64,000 nt of DNA, taken from Paraburkholderia phenazinium (GTDB lineage: Bacteria; Pseudomonadota; Gammaproteobacteria; Burkholderiales; Burkholderiaceae). Where the stretch lies: NCBI RefSeq assembly GCF_900100735.1, contig NZ_FNCJ01000008.1, positions 186,001 through 250,000 of the forward strand, read 5' to 3'. Of the stretch, positions 52,591 to 62,682 are shown piece by piece. How positions within the stretch are numbered: the first letter of the stretch is position 1; each line of letters starts with the position of its first letter. The notes under the pieces are model-generated. The model was not told where the DNA came from. It saw nothing but the letters and a program-made list of their open reading frames with translations, and searched no databases. The position numbers and the translations under genes are program-made.

Positions 52591-53892
52591 ATGGACTCCG
52601 TAAAACGATACTTCGGCTTCGACGAAGCTGGCACCAACCTGCGCACCGAACTGCTCGCGGGCCTGACCACCTTCCTGACGATGGCCTACATCATCTTCGT
52701 CAATCCGGCGATCCTCGGCGATGCGGGCATGCCCAAGGACGCCGTCTTCGTGGCGACCTGCCTCGTGGCGGCATTGGGCTCGCTGATCATGGGCCTCTAC
52801 GCCAACTACCCGATTGCCTGCGCGCCGGGCATGGGTCTGAACGCCTACTTTGCCTATACGGTGGTCAAAGGCATGGGCTTCACCTGGCAGGCCGCGCTGG
52901 GCGCCGTGTTTATCTCCGGGTGTCTCTTTATGATCGTCACGCTGTTCCGGGTGCGCGAGGTGATCGTCAACGGCATTCCGCACTCAATCCGCATTGCCAT
53001 CACCGCGGGTATCGGGCTCTTTCTCGCGATTATTTCGCTGAAGACGGCCGGCGTGGTGGTCGGCAACCCGGCCACCCTGGTGACGCTCGGCAACCTGCAT
53101 GACCCGCATGTGATTCTCGCGATCATCGGCTTTTTCGCGATTGTCACGCTCGACTTCCTGCGGGTGCGCGGCGCAATCCTGATCGGCATTGTGGGCGTAA
53201 CCGTGCTCAGCTTCTTCTTCGGCGGCAACCAGTTTCACGGCATCGTGTCCGCGCCGCCGTCGATCGACGCCACGCTGTTTCATCTCGACATTCGCGCCGC
53301 ACTGTCGACCGGCGTGCTCAACGTCATCCTGGTGTTCTTCCTCGTCGAACTGTTCGATGCAACCGGCACGCTGATGGGCGTCGCCAACCGCGCGGGCCTG
53401 CTGGTCCAAGGCAAGATGCACCGTCTGAACAAGGCGCTGCTCGCCGACAGCACAGCGATCCTCGCGGGCTCGCTGCTGGGCACCTCGTCGACCACGGCTT
53501 ATATCGAAAGCGCCTCGGGCGTGCAGGCCGGCGGCCGCACCGGCGTAACGGCGATCACGGTTGCCGTGCTGTTTCTCGCCGCGCTGTTCTTTGCGCCGCT
53601 CGCGGGCGTCGTGCCCGGCTATGCGACTGCCCCGGCGCTGCTCTATGTCTCGTGCCTGATGCTGCGCGAAATGGTCGACCTGCCTTGGGACGACGCCACG
53701 GAAGTGGTCCCCGCCGCGCTGACGGCCTTGCTGATGCCGTTCACCTATTCGATCGCCAACGGCGTGGCATTCGGCTTTATCTCGTACGCGGGACTCAAGC
53801 TGCTGACCGGCCGGGCACGCCAGGTCAAGCTGGTGGTGTGGATCATCGCAGCGGTGTTCCTGTTCCGCTATTTCTATCTCGGCTCCGAATAA
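52591..53892 (+). CDS. NCS2-family purine permease (AzgA/GhxP type)
   Basis: A 433-residue membrane protein with about 12-14 helices. The AzgA subgroup signatures are GLTTFLTMAYIIFVNPAIL, ACAPGMGLNAYFAYTVV (substrate-binding helix), FFLVELFDATGTLMG and GTSSTTAYIESASGVQAGGRTG. Relatives import guanine, hypoxanthine or adenine with protons. Charged residues in these motifs are intact. The start ATG has GGAA upstream. No purine metabolic gene is linked. Confidence 0.92.
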   Translation: MDSVKRYFGFDEAGTNLRTELLAGLTTFLTMAYIIFVNPAILGDAGMPKDAVFVATCLVAALGSLIMGLYANYPIACAPGMGLNAYFAYTVVKGMGFTWQAALGAVFISGCLFMIVTLFRVREVIVNGIPHSIRIAITAGIGLFLAIISLKTAGVVVGNPATLVTLGNLHDPHVILAIIGFFAIVTLDFLRVRGAILIGIVGVTVLSFFFGGNQFHGIVSAPPSIDATLFHLDIRAALSTGVLNVILVFFLVELFDATGTLMGVANRAGLLVQGKMHRLNKALLADSTAILAGSLLGTSSTTAYIESASGVQAGGRTGVTAITVAVLFLAALFFAPLAGVVPGYATAPALLYVSCLMLREMVDLPWDDATEVVPAALTALLMPFTYSIANGVAFGFISYAGLKLLTGRARQVKLVVWIIAAVFLFRYFYLGSE

Positions 53893-53939
53893 GGGACAAG
53901 CCGATTTGCTGCGCTCCGGCGCAGCGGCAAGTCGAAGCG

Positions 53940-53962
53940 GTGTGGGCTCCTATAGCCCACAC
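53940..53962. terminator. Hairpin after the purine permease
   Basis: GTGTGGGCT-CCTAT-AGCCCACAC is a perfect 9-bp stem with a 5-base loop, 48 bases after the permease stop and 44 bases before the end of the convergent DUF1488 gene. Followed by TTAG, not a full T-run. Confidence 0.5.
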
Positions 53963-54005
53963 TTAGCAGCCCAACTCAGCAGCCGTTAGCAACCCTTAGC
54001 AACGG

Positions 54006-54296
54006 TCAATTGCGCCAGTTCGCTTCATAGAAGCGCACATAGCCGCTGCGCAGCACGAGGCATTGCGCACTCGTTTCCGACAGCAAGCGGCGCGTGGCCG
54101 CTTCGATCCGGGTCCGATGAGCGGCAAACGCGCCGATCATGTCTTCGAGGCGGTACGAGGCCGCCCCATAGTGGTCTTCGAGCGCCTCGGCGGTAATCAT
54201 GCACTCCACCCTTTCGCCATCGACCATTGCCGGGAACGCGAGAGTGAGTTCGCGCCCCGAATACTCAGGGGTTTCGTTCGGGAAAATGATCTGCAT
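54006..54296 (-). CDS. DUF1488 protein
   Basis: A 96-residue soluble protein of the DUF1488 family, characterised by ALEDHYGAAS and a C-terminal SGYVRFYEANW. The fold is small alpha/beta and no function is established. No membrane or signal segment. It is convergent with the permease gene. The 292-base gap that follows (54297-54588) shows no gene. Confidence 0.75.
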   Translation of the reverse strand: MQIIFPNETPEYSGRELTLAFPAMVDGERVECMITAEALEDHYGAASYRLEDMIGAFAAHRTRIEAATRRLLSETSAQCLVLRSGYVRFYEANWRN

Positions 54297-54588
54297 GGGA
54301 TTCGCCTTGGTTTGACGGGTGGATCAAGCTAGGCCGCGCACGCCTGTTTTTAGTTGCCTCCTTCCACGGTCGAGGCGCGGGTCACAACAAACGCAAAAAG
54401 GTGTGCAAACACGCTTGATGCGGTTGATTTCATTCACTTTAGACGACTTCCTGCGGGCCGCAAGTTTTCCTTCCAGATTGACCAATCTGGTGCAGCCTGC
54501 GGCCAATCGCTGACGCGTCGCAACAGAGCGGCCCTCCGGCGCGGTGCGCCTCGCGCATCGTGCCGCCCGCCCGCACAAGGCGATGTAT

Positions 54589-54780
54589 CTATTCGCGATC
54601 CCTTGGCCAGAGATTCAACAGAAAGGCACTGGCGGCGATACCGACGGCGATTGCCGCGGCGCCGGACAAGGTCACCTCGTCCTCGTCGAACAGCATGCCG
54701 TGAATCGCTACCGCTATCCCCACTAGCGCGGCAAACGTCGCCAACACTGCGAGAACGACCCTGAATTCCGTATGCACCAT
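54589..54780 (-). CDS. Small two-helix membrane protein (63 aa)
   Basis: A 63-residue protein with two hydrophobic helices, residues 8-26 (VVLAVLATFAALVGIAVAIHG) and 36-55 (LSGAAAIAVGIAASAFLLNL), joined by an acidic loop (DEDEVT) and ending LWPRDRE. The ATG at 54780 has GGAG 7 bases upstream, which favours it over the in-frame start at 54816. I do not recognise a family. It lies divergent from the AcoR-like regulator 220 bases away. Confidence 0.55.
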   Translation of the reverse strand: MVHTEFRVVLAVLATFAALVGIAVAIHGMLFDEDEVTLSGAAAIAVGIAASAFLLNLWPRDRE

Positions 54781-55000
54781 GGCGTACTCCCGAACTGGCG
54801 CTGTCGAGGCGAGCAAGGCCTCGGCGGGACGCGGCGCGAGCGCATCCCATATCTTGAATCATTGCACCTCTGCACGCGAACGCAAGCCCGGAGTTGCCCG
54901 CGGGTGCAATGCAGCGGCGCGCCGCAATCCTGTAAGATGAATCTTCGGCTGCGCGGCATGCTGCGCTGCAGGATGGCAACGGGCGGGCAACGTACCCCCT

Positions 55001-56998
<1,998 letters not shown>

Positions 56999-57126
56999 GG
57001 CCCGCAATCGGGCAGCACAATTGGACGTATTGGCATTCGCAGTCAAACCGGGACGTGGGGGTTTGCCCATCTGACGCACCGTGCCGGGTTAAGCTTCGAA
57101 GCTGACCCCGCGCGAATCCGTCACCC

Positions 57127-58290
57127 ATGGCCTCCCGACACGAACTCAAACGCTACCGCGCCAATCTCGCCGACGAACTCGACAGCGCCGCGCTGTACGA
57201 GACGCTCGCCCACGTCGAAAAAGATGCGGCCCGCCGCAACGTGTTCCAGCAACTCGCAGATTCTGAGCGCGAGCACGCCCAGGTATGGCTCGACAAGCTG
57301 CATGCGAATGGCATTCATGCACGACTGCCGAGGCGTAGCGTGAAAACGCATCTGATGCGCGCCCTGGTGCATACCTTCGGGCCGTCGTTCGTGCTGCCCA
57401 CGCTTGCCGCCGCCGAGTATGCGGACCGCAATAAGTACGCGAATCAGCCGGATGCGGCGCGCCTGTCCGCTGAGGAGCAGCATCATGCGGACGTCGTGCA
57501 GGCGGTGGTGGAAGAGGCCCGCAACGGGGCGGTCAAGGGGAACTCGAGGGTCTACTCGAAAGACGAGCCGAAGGGCGCGCAGATCGCCAATGCCGAGGAG
57601 TGGCACAAAGGCGTGCGCTCGGGCAACGATTTACGCGCGGCCGTGCTCGGTGCGAACGACGGGCTGGTGTCGAACTTTTGTTTGATTATGGGCGTGGCGG
57701 GCGCGGGCACCGGCAACAAGGCGATTCTCTTGACGGCGTTTGCCGGCCTGATTGCAGGGGCATGCTCGATGGCGCTCGGCGAGTGGCTCTCCGTGACTAA
57801 CGCACGCGAGCTGGCCCGTACGCAGATCGCCAAGGAAGCTGACGAGATCGAACATACGCCCGACGCCGAACGTCACGAACTCGCGCTAATCTATCAGGCC
57901 AAGGGGATCGAGGCCGGCGAGGCACGCCGCATCGCCAGCCAGATCATGCGCGACAAGGATAAGGCGCTCGATACCCTCACCCGCGAGGAACTCGGGCTCG
58001 ATCCGGCTGAGCTCGGCGGCAATCCATGGTCGGCGGCAGGCGTGTCGTTTTGCCTGTTTTCGCTGGGGGCGATTTTCCCGGCCATGCCGTTCTTGTGGGC
58101 GCACGGGCTGCCGGCAATTCTGCAATGCATCGGCTTGAGCGGCATTGGGTTGGCCGCAGTGGGCGTATTCACCTCGTTGTTTAACGGCCGCGGCGCGGCG
58201 TTCTCTGCGTTCCGGCAGATTGTGATCGGCCTGATTGCCGCGGCGTTTACGTTCGGCGTGGGGCGGCTGCTCGGGGTGTCGATTTCATGA
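57127..58290 (+). CDS. mbfA: MbfA-like iron exporter (ferritin-like domain fused to VIT1/CCC1)
   Basis: A 387-residue fusion. Residues 1-135 are a rubrerythrin-like four-helix domain with di-iron Glu/His residues (SAALYETLAHVE, DSEREHAQVW, SAEEQHHADVV). Residues 160-387 are a VIT1/CCC1 transporter with about five helices (GANDGLVSNFCLIMGVAGAG, SMALGEWLSVTNARELA). This is the MbfA architecture, which exports iron under iron or peroxide stress. The neighbouring ferredoxin gene overlaps its stop by 4 bases. No Irr/Fur box could be assigned with confidence. Confidence 0.9.
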   Translation: MASRHELKRYRANLADELDSAALYETLAHVEKDAARRNVFQQLADSEREHAQVWLDKLHANGIHARLPRRSVKTHLMRALVHTFGPSFVLPTLAAAEYADRNKYANQPDAARLSAEEQHHADVVQAVVEEARNGAVKGNSRVYSKDEPKGAQIANAEEWHKGVRSGNDLRAAVLGANDGLVSNFCLIMGVAGAGTGNKAILLTAFAGLIAGACSMALGEWLSVTNARELARTQIAKEADEIEHTPDAERHELALIYQAKGIEAGEARRIASQIMRDKDKALDTLTREELGLDPAELGGNPWSAAGVSFCLFSLGAIFPAMPFLWAHGLPAILQCIGLSGIGLAAVGVFTSLFNGRGAAFSAFRQIVIGLIAAAFTFGVGRLLGVSIS

Positions 58291-58589
58291 AGCCTCCCTT
58301 CTCCGTTCGCGTCGAACCACTAGGACACAGCTTCGAAGCACCCGACTCGCTGACTGTTCTCGAAGCCGCCGGCTTCGCCGATCTGCGTTTGCCGCGCTCG
58401 TGCCGCAATGGAACGTGCAGGACATGTATGTGCCGGATGGTGAGCGGTACGGTCTCGTACACGATTGAATGGCCCGGATTGTCGCGGGAAGAAAAGGCGG
58501 AGGGGTGGATTCTGCCGTGCGTGGCGGTGGCGGAGTCGGATCTGGTACTCGAGGTGCCGGATGCGGTGGAGATAGGCTCAGCGCCGTGA
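58287..58589 (+). CDS. 2Fe-2S plant-type ferredoxin
   Basis: A 100-residue ferredoxin with the ligand set RSCRNGTCRTCMC and a fourth Cys in WILPCVAVAES, the CxxxxCxxC...C pattern of plant-type [2Fe-2S] proteins. The start codon overlaps the mbfA stop as ATGA, so the two are cotranslated. By analogy with Bfd and bacterioferritin, it may supply electrons to reduce and release iron held in the ferritin-like domain. That functional link is inference. Confidence 0.9.
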   Translation: MKPPFSVRVEPLGHSFEAPDSLTVLEAAGFADLRLPRSCRNGTCRTCMCRMVSGTVSYTIEWPGLSREEKAEGWILPCVAVAESDLVLEVPDAVEIGSAP

Positions 58590-58602
58590 CAAACCGATGT
58601 CT

Positions 58603-58638
58603 AAAAAAATCCCCAGCCACCGAAACCGATGGCTGGGG
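58603..58638 (-). terminator. Intrinsic terminator downstream of cysC
   Basis: On the minus strand CCCCAGCCA / TGGCTGGGG form a 9-bp stem with a 10-base loop, followed by a run of seven T (plus-strand A at 58603-58609). It lies 124 bases after the cysC stop. Confidence 0.75.
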
Positions 58639-58762
58639 TCAACTCTCTCGCGCGCACGGGACTTCAGCACGCATAGCTAATGTAGCGGCTCGCGCCCGGC
58701 AGATTAACCGCTCGGTCTGGAAGAGTCCTTTCCGAAGCGCTGCCTTCTGACCTTGATCCGGG

Positions 58763-59353
58763 TCATGCCCCCAACCGTCGGCCCGTGCTTTTAATGCCCC
58801 CCGTTCGAACGCTTTTACCCAAACGCAAAATAATCGTTGCAACGGCACTCTCGACGCGGCAATGCGATGTCTCGATGACCAGGTCTGGATTAGCCGGCGC
58901 CTCATAACGTGACGACACGCCCGTGAATTGTGCAATCTTGCCGATGCGCGCCTGCGCATACATGCCCTTCGGATCGCGCTGCGAGCAGACATCGGCCGAG
59001 GCTGAGATAAAGGTTTCCAGAAAGCCGTCGCCGACGATCGCGCGAGCCATCTCGCGCTGGGTTGCCAGCGGCGAAATGGTTGCCACGACCACGACATGCC
59101 CGGTCTGCTGAAACAGCTTCGCCACATGAGCGATCCGGCGCACATTCTCGATGCGGTCCAGATCCGAAAAGCCAAGATCCGAGCAAAGCCCCGTTCTAAG
59201 TGCATCGCCATCGAGCACGACCACTTTCGCGCCCTCGCTCAGCAACTGAGCCTGCAGCGCCTGCGCAATCGTGCTTTTACCGGCGCCGGGCAGCCCCGTC
59301 ATCCAGATAACCGGTGCTATATCAGCGGGCATCAATCCGTCGTTTGCTTCCAT
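58763..59353 (-). CDS. cysC: Adenylylsulfate kinase (CysC-like)
   Basis: A 196-residue APS kinase. It phosphorylates adenylylsulfate to PAPS for sulfation or sulfate assimilation. Signatures: P-loop GLPGAGKST (residues 20-28), LDGDALRTGLCSDLGFS, RIENVRRIAHVAKLFQQTGHVVVVATISP, and a C-terminal PDLVIET. It is not linked to cysD, cysN or cysH, so it may serve a sulfation pathway. The start ATG 59353 is the longest supported. The 124-base 3' region ends in a terminator. Confidence 0.88.
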   Translation of the reverse strand: MEANDGLMPADIAPVIWMTGLPGAGKSTIAQALQAQLLSEGAKVVVLDGDALRTGLCSDLGFSDLDRIENVRRIAHVAKLFQQTGHVVVVATISPLATQREMARAIVGDGFLETFISASADVCSQRDPKGMYAQARIGKIAQFTGVSSRYEAPANPDLVIETSHCRVESAVATIILRLGKSVRTGGIKSTGRRLGA

Positions 59354-59613
59354 GGAGTCGCATCCAATCTATTTCGGTCTAACTTTAACGTTTGCGCGCC
59401 GTTTTTCCGTCGCTATTAATAAAGCGATCTCTTTACAGAAAATTTCACGTCGCCGGGCGAGGCCGCATTGACTAACCGCAGCGTCAGGCTGGACGGGCGA
59501 GAGCACCGCATTCGTTAGTTCGCGCAAACTGAACAGTGTGTTGTCCTTTCCGGTGATTTTCTAATGCAAGCAACGTACTACACTGACGCCACTCCACCAT
59601 CCCAAACACCATC

Positions 59614-59718
59614 ATGCTGCTCGCATTCTTTATTCTGTCGCCGCTCGGCATACTCGCATTGATCGGGTTCGCGCGTCGTATCAATCCGCTCACCGGCCAG
59701 TTTACCAACGCCAAATAG
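59614..59718 (+). CDS. Possible 34-residue membrane protein
   Basis: An open reading frame of 34 codons starts at ATG 59614: MLLAFFILSPLGILALIGFA followed by RRINPLTGQFTNAK. One hydrophobic helix and a basic tail look protein-like. There is no convincing ribosome site, and the frame ends just before the convergent Pmp3 gene. It could be a small membrane protein or chance. The 260-base gap before it has no other gene. Confidence 0.35.
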   Translation: MLLAFFILSPLGILALIGFARRINPLTGQFTNAK

Positions 59719-59732
59719 GCGTAGCAGCCGCT

Positions 59733-59927
59733 TTAGCGCCGCGAACCGAGCGCGCGCTCGATCTTCTGGTCCGTCTTGTACTGGCTAAGCGCATACACAG
59801 ACCAGATCGCCGCCGGAATCCAGCCGATCAGCGTGATCTGCAAAATCAGGCAGATGATCCCCGCCAACGGACGGCCGATCGTAAAGAACTGGAACCACGG
59901 CAGGATGATGGCAAGCAGCAGGCGCAT
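59733..59927 (-). CDS. YqaE/Pmp3-family membrane protein
   Basis: A 64-residue protein with two membrane helices (ILPWFQFFTIG and ICLILQITLIGWIPAAIWSVYALS). The Pmp3/YqaE family affects membrane potential and stress tolerance. The C-terminal tail DQKIERALGSRR is basic. Probably monocistronic. The next gene on the same strand (DUF1653-like) ends at 59978. Confidence 0.82.
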   Translation of the reverse strand: MRLLLAIILPWFQFFTIGRPLAGIICLILQITLIGWIPAAIWSVYALSQYKTDQKIERALGSRR

Positions 59928-59977
59928 GCAGATTTTCCTTATGACATCCGGCTGGCCTGTCTGTGTGACGCGCCGGA

Positions 59978-60169
59978 TCAGTTGATTGGAGCGAAGCGCG
60001 GCACCTTGCCGCCTTCATGGTCGATCAGCTCGAAAAATACCGAAGCTGGACGGGTCCAGATCGTACCATTTGCGGCGCGATAGACAATCATCGTCACGCT
60101 CGGATCCGACTCCAGCGTCGCTTCGCAAATCAGTTCGTAGATTCCGCCTTTGTAGTGCTGATAGCGCAC
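59978..60169 (-). CDS. DUF1653-like protein
   Basis: A 63-residue protein close to DUF1653, which typically reads HYKGGxYE and ends VPRF: here YQHYKGGIYELICEATLESD, MIVYRAANGTIWTRPASVFFE and GGKVPRFAP. The start is set at GTG 60169, since AAGGA lies 8 bases upstream and the family begins there; a longer frame to 60292 looks non-coding. Function unknown. Confidence 0.8.
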   Translation of the reverse strand: MRYQHYKGGIYELICEATLESDPSVTMIVYRAANGTIWTRPASVFFELIDHEGGKVPRFAPIN

Positions 60170-60295
60170 GGTTCGGGTCCTTCTGTGGTTGCCGGTTGAA
60201 GAGGTTGCAAAATGTAGCACGGCTGCATTTTTGTTCGCTTGGCGGGCAGAATTTTTTCGTGCGATAAATGGACGACCTATTTCACGGAGCAACGA

Positions 60296-60514
60296 ATGGC
60301 CACGCTAGAAGCGTTTCGCGCCGTGCTTGACGATGAAGGCACGCCCGAAATCATCCGCAATCACATCATCGATTCACTGCAATACACGCTGCGCAATCAC
60401 GGCCAGATTTTCACCTCGAAGGAAGTCGAATGGCTGGCCGTGTGGGACGACGCCCGCATTCCGCTCGCCGCGTCGCGCGAACTGAAGAAACGCATCGCCG
60501 AAACGACCCGCTAA
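60296..60514 (+). CDS. Conserved hypothetical protein (72 aa)
   Basis: A 72-residue soluble protein starting at ATG 60296 with a GGAG 7 bases upstream. It is mostly helical (LEAFRAVLDDEGTPEIIRNHI; LKKRIAETTR) and has no recognised domain. An intrinsic terminator follows the stop by about 48 bases. Conserved status is judged from style only. Confidence 0.55.
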   Translation: MATLEAFRAVLDDEGTPEIIRNHIIDSLQYTLRNHGQIFTSKEVEWLAVWDDARIPLAASRELKKRIAETTR

Positions 60515-60561
60515 ACCGCGAGGCCGCGCGAGTTACCGGCTGACGCCGGTGCCACATGGCT

Positions 60562-60594
60562 CCCGCCATGCCCAGCAAGGCCGGCGGGGGCTTT
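60562..60594 (+). terminator. Intrinsic terminator
   Basis: CCCGCC (60562-60567) pairs with GGCGGG (60583-60588), enclosing a secondary GCC/GGC pairing, followed by GGCTTTT. It lies 48 bases after the hypothetical gene ending at 60514. Confidence 0.55.
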
Positions 60595-60611
60595 TGCCGC
60601 ATCAATTTTGC

Positions 60612-60639
60612 GCCAGGCGCCGCGCGCCTGGCAGTTTTT
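60612..60639 (+). terminator. Second intrinsic terminator in tandem
   Basis: GCCAGGCG-CCGCG-CGCCTGGC followed by AGTTTTT is a strong Rho-independent terminator, 18 bases after the previous one. Two terminators in tandem before a 400-base gene-free stretch suggest strict insulation, or the end of a small RNA between them. Confidence 0.75.
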
Positions 60640-60673
60640 GCTATCCAATCCCCCCCATTTAGTGCATCATATT

Positions 60674-60689
60674 GGAATAGCTGTATTCC
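60674..60689. promoter_or_regulatory. Inverted repeat in a gene-free region
   Basis: GGAATA-GCTG-TATTCC is a perfect 6-bp inverted repeat in the 60515-61036 gap. It could be an operator for the downstream gene at 61037, though it lies about 350 bases upstream. The rest of that gap shows no gene. Confidence 0.3.
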
Positions 60690-61036
60690 GCATTCGCAGT
60701 ACCGGCAGCATTAACGGGGCTTCCCCGGGCATCTCCGCACCACCCCCGACTGTTCGACCGCCGCCTGTCGGCGATCCCGTCACTCCGGCAATGTGCAGCA
60801 CGCATTCGCCGTCGCGAGTTGTGCAGCTTTTCATGCGCCTGATGTCCGCGCGACATTAGCGTGTTTCTTCTCCATCGAATCCGCGAATTTGCGCGGCTGC
60901 GCTCAAGCCCCCTGCCATCGGGCCTGTGCCACTCTTTTTCCATGGCGGCGCGCCCGAAGGTGCAGCGCTGCCGGGTCTGTTGTGCCGCGCGTAACACGCG
61001 TGACACGGCAGCCACGTAATACAGGACAAGTACTAC

Positions 61037-61318
61037 ATGAATTCAGTTGTCAAGACTTACAAAGGCTACGAAATCCATCCGCTCGTGTATCCGCGCCGTC
61101 CCGCTGACGGTACGACCAGCCGCAATCCGGACGCCGGTTATGAAGCGTCGGTGCGCATCTGCCGCGTCGGCGCCAATCCGGCTGCCGACGGCCGGGTGTT
61201 CCGCCTGCCGTATCTGTGGCCGTTCGAAGGCACGGGCAAGGCCCGCCTCGCGTGCATGGCGCACGCGGAACAGTTGATCGACGGCCGTGTAGACGGCCAG
61301 TCGGTCGCCGATCTTTGA
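61037..61318 (+). CDS. Conserved hypothetical protein (93 aa)
   Basis: A 93-residue soluble protein: KTYKGYEIHPLVYPRRPADG, then EASVRICRVGANPAADGRVFRLPYL and a Leu/Ala helix (ACMAHAEQLIDGRVDG). I do not recognise a named family with certainty. The start ATG 61037 follows AGGACAAG. No partner gene is obvious. Confidence 0.6.
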   Translation: MNSVVKTYKGYEIHPLVYPRRPADGTTSRNPDAGYEASVRICRVGANPAADGRVFRLPYLWPFEGTGKARLACMAHAEQLIDGRVDGQSVADL

Positions 61319-61473
61319 TCAGCAACCGCGCGGCAACCCCAGCCTCGCAAGGCGCGCCGTGCGCGCCGAGCTGCTTCATTTCCAGCGGATGTGCTGCCCA
61401 GCCGTCCGCCCTACCGCATTACACGCTTTGCCGTTAAGCAAAGCCCCCTTACCCCATCGACCAGGAGTTATGC

Positions 61474-61746
61474 ATGGCGAAAGAAGAACTGCTTGAACTT
61501 GACGGTATCGTCGACGAAGTACTTCCGGATAGCCGTTACCGCGTGACGCTCGACAACGGCGTCGTGGTTGGCGCTTACGCATCCGGACGCATGCGCAAGA
61601 ATCACATTCGTATTCTCGCGGGCGACCGCGTGACGCTCGAGCTGTCGGTCTACGACCTGACCAAAGGACGGATCAATTTCCGTCACAAGGACGAACGCGC
61701 CTCCGGTGGCGGCGGCGCCCGCAATACGCAGTTCCGTCGTCGTTAA
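61474..61746 (+). CDS. infA: Translation initiation factor IF-1 (paralogue with extended tail)
   Basis: A 90-residue IF-1. The OB-fold is clear (EELLELDGIVDEVLPDSRYRV, GRMRKNHIRILAGDRVTLE, DLTKGRINFRHK). The C-terminus is extended with a Gly/Ser/Arg tail (ERASGGGGARNTQFRRR) beyond classical IF-1. A strong AGGAG precedes the ATG at 61474. A hairpin (GCTTTGC-CGTTAA-GCAAAGC, 61425-61444) sits in the leader. Burkholderia-type bacteria often have a second infA gene away from the ribosomal operon, and this appears to be that copy. Confidence 0.9.
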   Translation: MAKEELLELDGIVDEVLPDSRYRVTLDNGVVVGAYASGRMRKNHIRILAGDRVTLELSVYDLTKGRINFRHKDERASGGGGARNTQFRRR

Positions 61747-61787
61747 AACGGCGGCAGGTTTGCCGTCGCTGTGACGGCCGCTACCCG

Positions 61788-62627
61788 CTAGCGTAGCTTT
61801 TCGCGCGCCTTCTCCGGCTCCAGCAATGCCAGAGCGGCGCGCAGCGGGGTCACATCTCCGCCAAGCTGCTCGCTCGCCTCAATTGCCGTTTCCAGCATTG
61901 GCCGACGCATGCGCAGCATCAATGCTTCGTCGACACGCGAACGCGGCCCTGCCAGCGTAAACGTGCCGGCAAGCCGCTGTGCCGCCGAAAACACCGGCGT
62001 CGAAATACCCGCCGTTTCCGCATCCCGCTCCCCGAGCGACAGGTAATAGCCGTCGTGACGGATCCGCTCGTACAGTTCCCCCCGCCCGCCGTCGAACGCG
62101 CTTAGCACGCGCCCGCCCGAGCCTTTGTCCATGGGCAGGACGTCGCCCTCGCGCACATGATCGCGAATCGCATGGGTCGAATCGACCCGATGCAAACAGA
62201 CGCGCAGGTGCTTCTGGCGCACATAAAACGACACGCTTTCGCCGCTCTCGTCGCGCAGCCGGCGCATCAATGGCAACACCACATCGCCGAGTTGCAGACT
62301 GCGTTGATAGAGCGCGCCCAGTTGCAAGGTGGCCGGGCCGACGTAGTAGAGGCCCTCGTCCGAGCGCAGCAGCATGCGGTGATGCGTGAGCGAAGCGATC
62401 AGCCGCAGGATCGTGCTTTTGTAGAGCCCGGTGCGGGCCGCCAGCTCAGCGAGCGACACGCCTTTGTCGTTGGGGCGGAACGCAAACAGAATCGCAAAGG
62501 CTCGATCGAGCGCGGCGACGCCGTCCGGTGCGGACGATGGGCCTGCGACGGCTTCGGCGTCGTCCGGGCTAGAAGGATTGGAGGGCTTGGATGACTTGGA
62601 TGACTTGGATGATCTGGAAGCGGCCAT
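61788..62627 (-). CDS. IclR-family transcriptional regulator
   Basis: A 279-residue IclR regulator. After a Ser/Lys/Pro-rich N-terminal tail (residues 1-35), the winged helix spans about 38-100 (FAILFAFRPNDKGVSLAELAARTGLYKSTILRLIASL), followed by the IclR effector domain. ATG 62627 is the annotated start, but the tail is encoded by a 9-bp tandem repeat, so the true start may lie further in. It lies downstream of the SMP-30/citryl-CoA-lyase genes on the same strand and is a likely local regulator. Confidence 0.88.
   Translation of the reverse strand: MAASRSSKSSKSSKPSNPSSPDDAEAVAGPSSAPDGVAALDRAFAILFAFRPNDKGVSLAELAARTGLYKSTILRLIASLTHHRMLLRSDEGLYYVGPATLQLGALYQRSLQLGDVVLPLMRRLRDESGESVSFYVRQKHLRVCLHRVDSTHAIRDHVREGDVLPMDKGSGGRVLSAFDGGRGELYERIRHDGYYLSLGERDAETAGISTPVFSAAQRLAGTFTLAGPRSRVDEALMLRMRRPMLETAIEASEQLGGDVTPLRAALALLEPEKAREKLR
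62586..62612. repeat. Three tandem 9-bp repeats in the IclR gene start
   Basis: CTTGGATGA occurs three times in a row and encodes Ser-Ser-Lys-like triplets in the regulator's N-terminal tail. Repeat number changes would stay in frame (9 bp), so they would alter tail length without breaking the gene. Confidence 0.75.
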
Positions 62628-62682
62628 AGGCGGTGTGCAAGCGGCAAGGGGCGCCAGGCGTTATGCCTGACAGAACGCCATT

